Shown one piece after another: positions 44,394 to 53,170 of a DNA stretch of 64,000 nucleotides. The notes beneath the pieces were generated by a model that worked only from the letters and a program-made list of their open reading frames with translations, was not told the DNA's origin and ran no database searches. Numbering within the stretch: the first letter of the stretch is position 1; each line of letters begins with the position of its first letter. The translations under genes and the position numbers were made by a program. The stretch comes from Rohdeia sp041398665 (GTDB lineage Bacteria > Planctomycetota > UBA1135 > GCA-002686595), in the NCBI GenBank assembly GCA_041398665.1, contig JAWKUH010000016.1:1-64000 (forward strand), written 5' to 3'.

Positions 44394-46262
44394 GTGCAAC
44401 GTCCCACCACGATCCTCGGTCTCAACGCCTTCCACGGCGACTCCTCGGCAGCCCTGTTCGTCGACGGCCGGCTGGTCGCCGCCGCCGAGGAGGAGCGCTT
44501 CCGCCGCGTCAAGCACTGGGCGGGCCTCCCGACGGAAGCTGCGCGCGCCTGCCTCCGTCACGCCGGCGTCGACCCGAGCGACCTCCAGCACGTCGCCGTC
44601 AACCGCGACCCGTCGGCGCACTTCCTGTCGAAGGTCGCCCACGCGCTGCGCAACCCGCGGCTGCTCGCCTCGGCGCTCGACCGGCGCCGCAACGCGCGCC
44701 GCGTCGGCGGACTGCGCGAGGAACTCGCGTTCGCGCTCGGCGTCGACGCCAACGGTTGGGACGCGCGCTTCCACCAGGTCGAACACCACCGCGCCCACCT
44801 CGCGAGCGCCTTCCTCGTCTCCCCGTTCGAGCGCGCCGCCGTCGCCTCGGTCGACGGCTTCGGCGACTTCTCGAGCTCGATGTGGGCGCACGGCGTCGGC
44901 AAGGAGCTCGTCCAGCTCGGTCGCGTCGGCTACCCGCACTCGCTCGGCGTGTTCTACCTCGCGCTGACGCAGTACCTCGGCTTCCCGAACTACGGCGACG
45001 AGTACAAGGTCATGGGCATGGCGGCCTACGGCGAGCCGCGCTACGTGCGCGAACTCGAGAACGTCGTGCGCACCACGCCGGAGGGCTTCGAGCTCGACCT
45101 GTCGTACTTCCTGCACACGAAGGGCGGTGTCGCGATGACGTGGGACGGCGGCGAGCCGACGGTCGCGCGCGCGTTCTCGCGGAAGCTCGAGGACCTGCTC
45201 GGCCCCGCGCGTCGCAAGGGCGACGAACTCACGCAGCGCCACAGGGACCTCGCCGCGTCGACACAGGCCGTCTTCGAGCAGGTCTACTTCGACCTCCTGC
45301 GTCGACTCGCCCGGTCCACCGGCGAGAAGCGGCTGTGTCTCGCGGGCGGCTGCGCCATGAACAGCCTCGCGAACGGTCGCATCACCGAGCGCACGCCCTT
45401 CGAGGAGGTCTGGATCCAGGCCGCCGCGGGCGACGCGGGCGGAGCCATCGGCGCCGCCGCCTCCGTCTGGTGCGACGTGCTCGGTCGCGAGCGGGTGGGC
45501 TCGATGGAACACGCCTACCTCGGCCCCGAGTTCGCGCAGGCCGAGCTCGACGCGACGCTGCACGACGCTTCCGAGGTGCTCGAGGAGGTGAACTGCGCGA
45601 AGCGGCGCTTCGACGACGAGGAACAGCTCTGCGACCACGTCGCCCGCCACATCGCGGCGGGGCACGTCGTCGGTTGGTTCCAGGGCCGCATGGAGTGGGG
45701 GGCGCGCGCCCTCGGCAACCGCTCGATCGTCGGCGACCCGCGGCGCGCCGACATGAAGGACGTGCTCAACCTCAAGATCAAGCGCCGCGAGTCGTTCCGG
45801 CCCTTCGCGCCGAGCGTGCTCGAGGAGAAGGCGGCGGAGTGGTTCGAACGACCGCAGCCCGTGCCGTTCATGTCGATGGTGCTGCCGATCCGCGAGGAGA
45901 AGCGCGAGTGGATCCCCGCGGTCACGCACGCCGACGGGACGGGGCGGCTGCAGACCGTCTCGAAGGACACGAACCCGCGCTACCACCGGCTGATCACGGC
46001 CTTCATGCGGCGCACCGGCGTCCCGATGATCCTCAACACGAGCTTCAACGAGAACGAGCCGGTCGTCTGCCGTCCGGAGGAGGCGCTCGACTGCTTCCTG
46101 CGCACGAAGATGGACGTGCTCGTGCTCGGCGACGCCGTGCTCGAACGCACGCAGCTCCCGACCGACGCGGGCGTCGACGTGGAGACGATCCCGGGCGCGC
46201 TCCCCGCACCGCACGGCGTGCGCGTCGCGGACGACGTCGCGACCTACGGCGACGAGGACTGA
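44394..46262 (+). CDS. NodU/CmcH-type carbamoyltransferase
   Basis: This 622-residue protein (start GTG 44394) matches O-carbamoyltransferases of the NodU family. The N-terminal TsaD-like domain carries ILGLNAFHGDSSAALFVDGR, EHHRAHLASAF and GGCAMNSLANG with PYGDEYKVMGMAAYG-like metal/carbamoyladenylate residues. The C-terminal domain reads GWFQGRMEWGARALGNRSIV, ESFRPFAPSVLEEKAAEW and TGVPMILNTSFNENEPVV. Such enzymes transfer carbamoyl to hydroxyls of glycans or natural products. Next to a sugar transferase and other sugar genes, carbamoylation of a surface glycan is a reasonable inference. Confidence 0.93.
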   Translation: MQRPTTILGLNAFHGDSSAALFVDGRLVAAAEEERFRRVKHWAGLPTEAARACLRHAGVDPSDLQHVAVNRDPSAHFLSKVAHALRNPRLLASALDRRRNARRVGGLREELAFALGVDANGWDARFHQVEHHRAHLASAFLVSPFERAAVASVDGFGDFSSSMWAHGVGKELVQLGRVGYPHSLGVFYLALTQYLGFPNYGDEYKVMGMAAYGEPRYVRELENVVRTTPEGFELDLSYFLHTKGGVAMTWDGGEPTVARAFSRKLEDLLGPARRKGDELTQRHRDLAASTQAVFEQVYFDLLRRLARSTGEKRLCLAGGCAMNSLANGRITERTPFEEVWIQAAAGDAGGAIGAAASVWCDVLGRERVGSMEHAYLGPEFAQAELDATLHDASEVLEEVNCAKRRFDDEEQLCDHVARHIAAGHVVGWFQGRMEWGARALGNRSIVGDPRRADMKDVLNLKIKRRESFRPFAPSVLEEKAAEWFERPQPVPFMSMVLPIREEKREWIPAVTHADGTGRLQTVSKDTNPRYHRLITAFMRRTGVPMILNTSFNENEPVVCRPEEALDCFLRTKMDVLVLGDAVLERTQLPTDAGVDVETIPGALPAPHGVRVADDVATYGDED

Positions 46263-46294
46263 GCCCGTCGGACCGAACGATCGCCGCCGACGAA

Positions 46295-46329
46295 GCGGGG
46301 CGCGCGGACGTGACGTCCGCGCGCCCCGC
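46295..46329. terminator. 17-bp bidirectional terminator-like hairpin
   Basis: GCGGGGCGCGCGGACGT pairs perfectly with ACGTCCGCGCGCCCCGC around a single central G, between the carbamoyltransferase stop and the convergent microprotein stop at 46361. Confidence 0.7.
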
Positions 46330-46360
46330 GCACGTTCCGGGCGCGTTCGCCGTCCGCTCG

Positions 46361-46453
46361 TCAGCGCCGACCCAGCGACATGAGGAGCTGGAGCACGTAC
46401 CAGAGCATGAGCGCGATCGCCGCGAAGAGTGCGAGCGAGGTCGCGCCGCTCAC
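46361..46453 (-). CDS. 30-residue single-helix membrane microprotein
   Basis: A GTG inside the stop of the Na/Pi symporter gene (GTGA overlap, 46450-46453) opens a 30-codon frame reading VSGATSLALFAAIALMLWYV then LQLLMSLGRR and a TGA. It is a single hydrophobic helix of about 20 residues with a basic C-terminus, resembling small regulatory membrane proteins such as those that stabilise transporters. The overlap, the absence of any other gene before the terminator-like hairpin and the clean amphipathic composition support it as real. Its partner, if any, is likely the symporter; there is no homology evidence. Confidence 0.5.
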   Translation of the reverse strand: MSGATSLALFAAIALMLWYVLQLLMSLGRR

Positions 46454-48069
46454 ACCGGCTCGACCGCGTCGCGGCCGTCGCCCGCGACCCCTGCGCCCCA
46501 CACCGCGCCCGAGTGGTACGCGATCCGCCAGGCGTGGTGCGCGACGCGGCGGAGCCAGCGCAACGCCTCGAGCCGCTCGAGCGCGTCCTCCGGCGACAGC
46601 GCGCCCTGCGCCGCGCGGCGCATCGTCTCGGCGCGGATCGCCTCGTCGGAACCCTCGAGCTCGTCGCGCACCACCCCGAGCGCCGCGGCGGGGATGGCGA
46701 CGTCGTGCGCGCGGCCCTGCGTCAGCGCCGACGTAAGCGCGCGCGCGAAGGCGTCGCGGTGCGCGGCGAGTTCGTCGCCGAGCGGTCGCGAGAACGGCGG
46801 CGGCGACGCGAGTCGCTCGACCAGCCGCGCGAGGTGGTCGGCCTGGTGCACGAGAGCGGTCTCGCGCGCGAAGTCCTGCGGCCGACCGGTCCCCGCGTCG
46901 ATCGTGTGGAGGTAGCGCAGCACCTCCTCGACGGCGGCGCCGAGCTCGTCGAGGTCCGCTCCGCGTCGCCGCGCGCGCCGCCCCGTGTCGACGAGGCGCG
47001 CCGTCTCGCGCAGGGTGCGGAGCGCGACGCGGTCGAGCACGCGCGCCGCGGCGTCGACGGCGAGCGCGGGGTGGCGTGCGAAGCGCGGCTCGAGTCCGCG
47101 CAGCAGCGCCGAGCCCTTCTGCGGGACGATGCGTTCGACGAGCCTCCCGAAGGGGCGCGTGAAGGGCAGCACGATCACCGTCCCGAGGAGGTTGAACGTG
47201 GAGTGGAAGCCGACGAGCGCCAGCTCCGGGCTCGACGCCAGGAAACCGGGCGCGAACTCGCGCAGCACGAAGCCGTAGCCGTCGAGCAGGAAGAACGCGC
47301 CGACACCGGTCATCAGGTTGAAGACGACGTGCGCGATCCCCGTGCGCCGCACCGACGTCGAGCCGAAGACCGACGCGAGCAACGCGGTCCCCGTCGTCCC
47401 GACGTCCATCCCGATCACGAGGGCGCCTGCCTGCTCGAAGTGGATCGCACCGGCGTGGAGGGCGGTGAGCGCCGTCGCGACCCCCGCGCTCGACGACTGC
47501 GTGACGAGCGTGACGACGAGACCGATGCCGACCAGGAGCACCCTGTTCCCGTAGCCGTCGCCGGGCAGCACGTCCGGGGTGAGCGCGCCCTCGAGTCCCG
47601 CGAGCGATCCCTGCATCGCGTCGATCCCGACGAACACGAGGCCGAAGCCCGCCAGCGCGAATCCCGCCTCGCGCGCTCGGCGACCGCCGAGCAGGGACAG
47701 CAGGGCGCCGACGAGCACGAACGGCTGCGCGAGTCCGCCGATCTCGAACTCGAAGCCGACGAGCGCGACGATCCAGCCCGTCACCGTCGTCCCCACGTTC
47801 GCACCGAAGATCACTCCGAGCGACTGGCGGAACGTCAGCAGTCCCGCCGACACGAGGCCGACCGCCGCGAGCGTCGTCGCGCTCGACGACTGCACGATCG
47901 CCGTGAGGACCGCGCCGGTCACCGCGCCCGACAGCGGGCTCGTCGTGAAGCGGGCGACGGCGGCGCGCAGGCGCGCGCCCGCGAGCGACTCGAGCCCGCG
48001 CTCCAGCACGATCATCCCGACCAGGAAGATCCCGATCGCGCCCAGGGCGGCGACCACGGCGGCGCTCAT
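46450..48069 (-). CDS. Na/phosphate symporter family protein with PhoU-like domain
   Basis: This 539-residue protein has two Na/Pi-cotransporter repeats with QSSSATTLAAVGLVSAGLLT (near residue 60) and QSSSAGVATALTALHAGAIH (near residue 200), the paired QSSS motif of the NPT2/YjbB type, and about eight helices to residue 310. The C-terminal about 220 residues are a PhoU-like helical domain (DAAARVLDRVALRTLRETAR, HRDAFARALTSALTQGRAH). It mediates sodium-coupled phosphate movement across the inner membrane. The start is ATG 48067-48069. It is followed by a microprotein in GTGA overlap. Confidence 0.92.
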   Translation of the reverse strand: MSAAVVAALGAIGIFLVGMIVLERGLESLAGARLRAAVARFTTSPLSGAVTGAVLTAIVQSSSATTLAAVGLVSAGLLTFRQSLGVIFGANVGTTVTGWIVALVGFEFEIGGLAQPFVLVGALLSLLGGRRAREAGFALAGFGLVFVGIDAMQGSLAGLEGALTPDVLPGDGYGNRVLLVGIGLVVTLVTQSSSAGVATALTALHAGAIHFEQAGALVIGMDVGTTGTALLASVFGSTSVRRTGIAHVVFNLMTGVGAFFLLDGYGFVLREFAPGFLASSPELALVGFHSTFNLLGTVIVLPFTRPFGRLVERIVPQKGSALLRGLEPRFARHPALAVDAAARVLDRVALRTLRETARLVDTGRRARRRGADLDELGAAVEEVLRYLHTIDAGTGRPQDFARETALVHQADHLARLVERLASPPPFSRPLGDELAAHRDAFARALTSALTQGRAHDVAIPAAALGVVRDELEGSDEAIRAETMRRAAQGALSPEDALERLEALRWLRRVAHHAWRIAYHSGAVWGAGVAGDGRDAVEPV

Positions 48070-48123
48070 GCGACGAGTATGTCGCGTGTTCCGCCGCCGT
48101 CGAGGCGGTCGGGTCCGATCGGC

Positions 48124-48945
48124 TCAGCGCAGTCGCGCCGCGGCGACGAGCGTCTCGCCGAGCGCGCCCGGCACCCGACCGGTCAGTCGCTCGAGCACGG
48201 CACCCGCCGGTGCCAGGCACCACGCCGCTCCCCGCCGCACGGCGCTCTCGAGGTCGAACGCCTCGGGCGCGCGCGGCTGCATCAGTCCGCCTGGACCGCC
48301 GTCGACCGTGAAGGCGCGCACGTCGTGCCATCCCGTTCGTGCGGCGAGACAGCGGAAGCCCGCCTCGGTCAGACAGGTGCGGTGGCGCGCGGGCAGGTCG
48401 TACCCGTGCCACCGCGCCCCGAGACCGCGACGGAGCAGACTCTCGGCGTTCGGCGTCGCGACGACGACCCAACCGCTCGGGCCGAGCGACGAAGCAGCTC
48501 GTTCGAGGAGCGCACCGGGCTCCTCGAGGAGTTCGAGTCCCTCCCAGGCGACGACGACGTCGAACGTCCCGCGCGCCGACGCGTCGGCCTCGCGCACCGC
48601 GTCGATGCCGACGTCGCGCGCGGCGCGGACGAACAGGTCGTCGCGCGGACCGAGCTCGAGCAGCCGCGAACCGCGCAGCTCACCGACGGCGCGCCGGAGG
48701 TGACCGACCCGCGCTCGAGCACGGCGCGCGTCGCTCGTCCGTGCCGCGCCGATCGCGGTCGCACCCGCGACGTCGCACGAGTCGGCGATCGAACGCAGGC
48801 TCCCGCAGGTCGGGCACGCCGCGTAGCTCGTCCCCTCGATCCTCTCGCCCGGTCCGGGTCGGCGGCAGCAGGGACAGGCGCCGCGCGGGTCGCGCCGCGG
48901 CGTCGACCGGACAGGAGCCGCGGACGTGGTTCGGGGGGGGCCCAC
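48124..48945 (-). CDS. class I SAM-dependent methyltransferase with N-terminal zinc-finger-like pair
   Basis: This 273-residue protein starts at GTG 48945. The N-terminal C-x2-C pairs (PCCRRPGPG and ACPTCGSLR) form a zinc-ribbon-like motif. The Rossmann-type motifs follow: ELRGSRLLELGPRDDLFVRA, RGTFDVVVAWEGLELLEEPG and SGWVVVATPNAESLLRRGLG with a YDLPARHRTCLTEAGFR end typical of Methyltransf_23-like enzymes. The architecture resembles sugar or lipid methyltransferases of polysaccharide loci. It is divergent from the epimerase gene across about 170 bases. The substrate is unknown. Confidence 0.8.
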   Translation of the reverse strand: MGPPRTTSAAPVRSTPRRDPRGACPCCRRPGPGERIEGTSYAACPTCGSLRSIADSCDVAGATAIGAARTSDARRARARVGHLRRAVGELRGSRLLELGPRDDLFVRAARDVGIDAVREADASARGTFDVVVAWEGLELLEEPGALLERAASSLGPSGWVVVATPNAESLLRRGLGARWHGYDLPARHRTCLTEAGFRCLAARTGWHDVRAFTVDGGPGGLMQPRAPEAFDLESAVRRGAAWCLAPAGAVLERLTGRVPGALGETLVAAARLR

Positions 48946-49115
48946 ACCTGGACTCTCGACCCCGCGGACCCCCGTTCTTGATCCCGAGCGCGGTACCGCC
49001 TGGGGGAACCGAACGCCTCGGCACCTCAGAGCCGCGCGCGGTCCTTCCGATCGATGGGGCGGAGCGCTCGCCGCGCCCTCGCCGACCGTACGACCCTTCC
49101 CGCAGAGAACCTTCC

Positions 49116-50198
49116 GTGACGACGCAGCCCGACCCCCGTTCCACGACCTCGAAGCAAGGCGGCCGCCGCGCCCTCGTCGCCGGCGCCGGCGGATTCATCG
49201 GGGGCCACCTGGTGAAGAGCCTCTTCGAGCGCGGCTACACGCACGTCCGCGCGGTCGACCGCAAGCCCTTCGACGAGTGGTACCAGTTCGACGAGCGCGC
49301 GCACAACCTGGTGCGCGACCTGCAGGAGCTCGACGCCTGCCGCGAGTCCGTCGAGGGGACGACCGACGTCTTCAACCTCGCCGCCGACATGGGCGGCATG
49401 GGCTTCATCGAGAACAACAAGGCGCTGTGCATGCTCAGCGTCCTGATCAACACGCACCTCCTGCTCGCGTCGAAGGACGCCGGCGTGTCGCGCTACTTCT
49501 TCTCGTCGTCGGCCTGCGTCTACAACGGGACCAAGCAGGTGCGTCCGGACGTGACGGCGCTGGTCGAGGAGGACGCCTACCCGGCGGACGCCGAGGACGG
49601 CTACGGCTGGGAGAAGCTCTTCAGCGAGCGGATGTGCCGCCACTTCCGCGAGGACTACGGCCTCGAGACCCGCGTCGCGCGCTTCCACAACGTCTACGGC
49701 CCGCACGGGACGTTCGACGGCGGGCGCGAGAAGGCGCCGGCGGCGATGTGCCGCAAGCTGATCGAGGCCAAGTTCTCGGGCGAGCACACCATCGAGATCT
49801 GGGGCGACGGCGAGCAGACGCGCAGCTTCATGTACATCGACGACTGCGTCGAGGGCATCCACAGGATCCACGACGGACACTTCACCGACCCGATCAACCT
49901 CGGCTCGTCGGAACTCGTGTCGATCAACCAGTTGGTCGACGTGGTCGAGGAGATCGGCGGCATCCGCCTGCAGCGGAACTACGACCTCGACGCGCCCAAG
50001 GGCGTGCGCGGTCGCAACAGCGACAACACGCTGATCTTGAAGGAGTTCGGCTGGGAGCCGAGCACGTCGCTGCGCTCCGGCATGCAGCGGACCTTCGCGT
50101 GGATCGAGGGGCGCATGCGCGCGCGCGCGATCGACACGATCCAGCCCGCGCTGCCGTTCCCCGAGACGGCCGTGGAAGTACTGCGCCGCTCCGCCTGA
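49116..50198 (+). CDS. NAD-dependent epimerase/dehydratase, GDP-mannose 3,5-epimerase-like
   Basis: This 360-residue extended SDR (start GTG 49116) has VAGAGGFIGGHLVKSLFERG as the Rossmann GxxGxxG, DVFNLAADMGGMGFIENNKA, RYFFSSSACVYNGTKQ, and the catalytic YGWEKLFSERM (Tyr-x3-Lys). The MGGMGFI run and SSSACVY segment are characteristic of GDP-mannose 3,5-epimerase-like enzymes, so conversion of GDP-mannose to GDP-L-galactose or a related sugar is a plausible activity. The C-terminus SDNTLILKEFGWEPSTSLRS is normal for the family. The glycosyltransferase gene follows after 21 bases, so they share an operon. Confidence 0.85.
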   Translation: MTTQPDPRSTTSKQGGRRALVAGAGGFIGGHLVKSLFERGYTHVRAVDRKPFDEWYQFDERAHNLVRDLQELDACRESVEGTTDVFNLAADMGGMGFIENNKALCMLSVLINTHLLLASKDAGVSRYFFSSSACVYNGTKQVRPDVTALVEEDAYPADAEDGYGWEKLFSERMCRHFREDYGLETRVARFHNVYGPHGTFDGGREKAPAAMCRKLIEAKFSGEHTIEIWGDGEQTRSFMYIDDCVEGIHRIHDGHFTDPINLGSSELVSINQLVDVVEEIGGIRLQRNYDLDAPKGVRGRNSDNTLILKEFGWEPSTSLRSGMQRTFAWIEGRMRARAIDTIQPALPFPETAVEVLRRSA

Positions 50199-50219
50199 GC
50201 GCGTCGCCCGCGACCTGCC

Positions 50220-51482
50220 GTGGCGCGCTTCCTCTTCGTCAACCAGTACTACTGGCCCGACGTGGCCAGTACGGGTCAGCACCTCCAGGACCTGTGCGAG
50301 TCGCTCGTCGCGCGCGGACACCGCGTGCGCGTGGTGTGCTCGCGCGGGCAGTACCTCGAGGGTCGCGGCGAGGCGCCGCTGCGCGAGACGCACCACGGCG
50401 TCGAGATCGTGCGTCTCGCGGCGTCGAGCCACGGCAAGAACGGCTCGCTGTTCCGTCGCGCGCTCGACTACCTGAGCTTCCACCTGTTGCTCGGTCGAGC
50501 GGTGCTCGGCGGCCCGCGACCCGACGCCGTCGTGACGCTGACGACGCCGCCGTTGCTCGGCGTGTGGGGGAGGATCGCGCAGGTCCTGCGCCGCACGAAG
50601 CACGTGCACTGGGTCATGGACCTGCACCCCGACGCGGAGTTCGAGCTCGGGATGCTGTCGCGGCGGTCGATCGCGGGGCGCGTCCTCGCGTTCCTCTGCG
50701 CGCACCCCATGCGCCGGGCGGACCGCGACGTCGTGCTCGGGCCGTACCAGGCGCAGCGACTCGTCGACCGCGGCGTCGATCCCCACCGCATCGCCGAGAT
50801 CCCGGTGTGGTCGAGCGCCGACGACGTGTCGCCGATCGACCACCGCTTCAACCCGCTGCGCACCGAGCTCGGCTGGGACGAGCGCTTCGTCGTGCTCTAC
50901 TCCGGCAACGCCGGCCTCGTGCACCGCTTCGACGAGTTGCTCGAGGCCGCGACGATCCTCGAGGAGCGCGCGCCGCACGTGCGCTTCGCCTTCGTCGGCG
51001 GCGGCCCGCGGCGCAAGGAGATCGAGGCCTTCGTCGGTGAGAAGGGCCTCACGAACTGCGAGTTCCACGGCTACTTGCCGCGCGAGTCGCTGCGCCACTC
51101 GCTGCCGGCGGGCGACGTGCACTTCATGTCGCTCGCGCCGGAGCAGACGGGTGTGGCCGTGCCGGGCAAGCTCTACGGGATCCTCGCGGCGGGACGGCCC
51201 GTCCTGTTCGTCGGTGCCGCGCGCTGCGAGTCCGCCGACACGATCCGCGACGCCGACTGCGGTCTGTGCTTCGAACCCGGCGACGGAGCGGCGCTCGCCG
51301 ACGCGATCCTCGCGCTCGCGAGCGACCCGGACCGCGTCGCGACCTGGGGACGGCGCGCGCGCGCCGCGTTCCTCGAACACTTCGAGCGCGAGGTCTGCTG
51401 CGAACGGTGGGTCGAGCTCCTGGAGCAGGTCGTCGCGCGCTCGGCGTCCGCGCGCGACGCGGCGGGTCGACGAGCCGCCTGA
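50220..51482 (+). CDS. glycosyltransferase family 4 (WbuB/WcaI-like)
   Basis: This 420-residue GT-B enzyme starts at GTG 50220. The N-terminal FLFVNQYYWPDVASTGQHLQ and the L-C-E-S-L-V-A-R-G-H sequence are typical of WbuB-type enzymes. The C-terminal donor domain carries FVVLYSGNAGLVHRFDELLE, RFAFVGGGPRRKEIEAFVGE and FMSLAPEQTGVAVPGKLYGI. WbuB-like proteins transfer N-acetyl sugars during O-antigen or capsule synthesis at the cytoplasmic face. It is in one transcript with the epimerase and ends at a convergent hairpin. Confidence 0.9.
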   Translation: MARFLFVNQYYWPDVASTGQHLQDLCESLVARGHRVRVVCSRGQYLEGRGEAPLRETHHGVEIVRLAASSHGKNGSLFRRALDYLSFHLLLGRAVLGGPRPDAVVTLTTPPLLGVWGRIAQVLRRTKHVHWVMDLHPDAEFELGMLSRRSIAGRVLAFLCAHPMRRADRDVVLGPYQAQRLVDRGVDPHRIAEIPVWSSADDVSPIDHRFNPLRTELGWDERFVVLYSGNAGLVHRFDELLEAATILEERAPHVRFAFVGGGPRRKEIEAFVGEKGLTNCEFHGYLPRESLRHSLPAGDVHFMSLAPEQTGVAVPGKLYGILAAGRPVLFVGAARCESADTIRDADCGLCFEPGDGAALADAILALASDPDRVATWGRRARAAFLEHFEREVCCERWVELLEQVVARSASARDAAGRRAA

Positions 51483-51486
51483 GGGC

Positions 51487-51523
51487 GGGCGGCCCGAGCG
51501 ATCGTCGTCGCTCCGGACCGCCC
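51487..51523. terminator. imperfect bidirectional terminator-like hairpin
   Basis: GGGCGG with CGAGCGA pairs with TCGCTC(C)G and CCGCCC around a six-base loop, between two convergent genes (stops at 51482 and 51537). Confidence 0.5.
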
Positions 51524-51536
51524 GTCGCCGACGTCG

Positions 51537-53138
51537 TCAGAGCACGAGGTCGAGCGCGATCGCGTCGCTCGCCGAGACGGCGAACGTCGCGAGGTCGATC
51601 GTGAGGTAGGCGTGGTGGAGCGTCTTGCCGGCGAAGCTCGGGTTCGTCCCGGGCGGCACCGCGATCTGCGCGAACCACCCGCCCTCCGCGTCGAGCAGGC
51701 CGAACGCCCCGGCGACCGGCGAGTTCAGCGCGAGACCGAGCTGCGTGTACGCGTCGACCACGAGGGGGAGTTCGACGCCCGGTGCGAGCGGGACCCCGGG
51801 CGACGTCCCGGTGAGCGAACCGAGCACGAGGAACGCGTCGCCGCCGAGGTCCGCGCTGCCGCGCAGGAACATCGACTGCACGCCGCCCGCCGCGAGCGAG
51901 ACGGTGGAGAGCCCCCGGTAGAAGCTCGCGAAGTCGAGCGCGAACGCCGAGCCCGCGGCTCCCGACGCGCCGAACAGGCAGCGCCCGCCGTCGACGGCGA
52001 TGCAGTCGCCGTTCTGTGCGCCGATGCCGGCCGAACTCGGCGCGCCCTCGGCAACGAACAGCACGACCTCGTGCCAGGCACCGCTCCCGTCGCGCTCGAA
52101 CAGGGCCGCGCCGCCCGTGGCCGACGCGCCTCCGTCGAAGCCGCTCGCGCCGACCGCGACGCGGTCGGTGTCGCCGTCGAGTGCGCTCCCGAAAAAGTCG
52201 GAAGCCACGGTCGCGCTCGAGGTGAGTTCGGCCGTCGCGCTCCAACCGGTGACGGGGTCGAGGTCGAAGACGAGCGCCGAGCCGCCGTCGGCGGCCGCGG
52301 TATCGCGACCGCTGGCACCGGCGACGACCGTGTCGTCGAACAGCGCGACCGCGGAGCCCATGGCGTCACCCTCGGCGGCGTTGGGCGCAGTGAGGACCGC
52401 CGTCCGGCTCCAGACGACGCCGCCGCGCTCGAACACGAAGGCGGCGCCGGCGTCGATGGCGGCACGGTCGTCACCGGGCGAACCTGCGACGATGCGATCG
52501 CCCTCGATCCGCACGCGCCGACCGAAGTCGGGGTCGTAGCCGTCGATCGCCGTGACGGTCTGCGCGAGTCCCCATGTGCCTCCCGCGCGCTCGTACACGT
52601 CGACGCCGCCCGACGTCAGGAACGTCGGGTTGCCGCCGTAGCCGATCGCGATGCGGCCGCCGTCGACGTCGAGCCCGGTCGCGAAGGTCTGGAGCGCCGG
52701 CGCGTCGACGAGCGCCGCCTCGAGCCACGTGCCGTTGGCCTGCCGCTCGAAGACGAACACGCGGCCGAACAGTGCCGCGCCGCAGACCGCGACGTCGCCG
52801 TCGATCGCGACCGCCCGGCCGAAGTTCCCGTTCGGGTAGATCGCGGACGGGATCAGCTCGGCGACGTGCGCCCAGCTCCCGTCCGTCTTCCGCTCGAAGA
52901 CGTGCGCTGCACCGCCGCCCGGGACGATGTCGCCCGTGAACGGCGCGCCGACGATCGCACGGTCGCCGTCGATCGCGACGGAGTAGCCGGCGGCGTCGCC
53001 GGACACGATGCCGGACCAGGTCAGCGAGGCGTCCTCGCAGGCGAACTGCGCGTGGGCCGGAGCGGCGAACACGGCGGCACCGAGGACGGCGGCGACGAAC
53101 GCTGCGCGGCGGAGCGAGGTGAGGACGTGGGACGACAT
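51537..53138 (-). CDS. secreted integrin-alpha-like FG-GAP protein
   Basis: This 533-residue protein has a signal peptide (MSSHVLTSLRRAAFVAAVLG to AHAQ). Seven or so repeats of the form VAIDGDRAIVGAPF, VDGGRIAIGYGGNPTFLTSG, ALFDDTVVAGASGRDTAAAD and DGDTDRVAVGASGFDGGASA match the Integrin-alpha-type beta-propeller repeat. The C-terminal module (residues about 405-533, FLVLGSLTGTSPGVPLAPGV) is shared with the endonuclease and the 57.5 kb protein. Such proteins are exported and probably surface attached. Neighbouring genes are unrelated. Confidence 0.75.
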   Translation of the reverse strand: MSSHVLTSLRRAAFVAAVLGAAVFAAPAHAQFACEDASLTWSGIVSGDAAGYSVAIDGDRAIVGAPFTGDIVPGGGAAHVFERKTDGSWAHVAELIPSAIYPNGNFGRAVAIDGDVAVCGAALFGRVFVFERQANGTWLEAALVDAPALQTFATGLDVDGGRIAIGYGGNPTFLTSGGVDVYERAGGTWGLAQTVTAIDGYDPDFGRRVRIEGDRIVAGSPGDDRAAIDAGAAFVFERGGVVWSRTAVLTAPNAAEGDAMGSAVALFDDTVVAGASGRDTAAADGGSALVFDLDPVTGWSATAELTSSATVASDFFGSALDGDTDRVAVGASGFDGGASATGGAALFERDGSGAWHEVVLFVAEGAPSSAGIGAQNGDCIAVDGGRCLFGASGAAGSAFALDFASFYRGLSTVSLAAGGVQSMFLRGSADLGGDAFLVLGSLTGTSPGVPLAPGVELPLVVDAYTQLGLALNSPVAGAFGLLDAEGGWFAQIAVPPGTNPSFAGKTLHHAYLTIDLATFAVSASDAIALDLVL

Positions 53139-53170
53139 GGGGACTCCTCGCGCGGCGCGCGACGTGTGTG

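Noticed and set aside
41405..46915. Long + strand open frame overlapping the sugar transferase and carbamoyltransferase
   Set aside because: It is a shadow frame of low-complexity Arg/Ala/Pro sequence, while the real proteins lie in other frames with clear family motifs.
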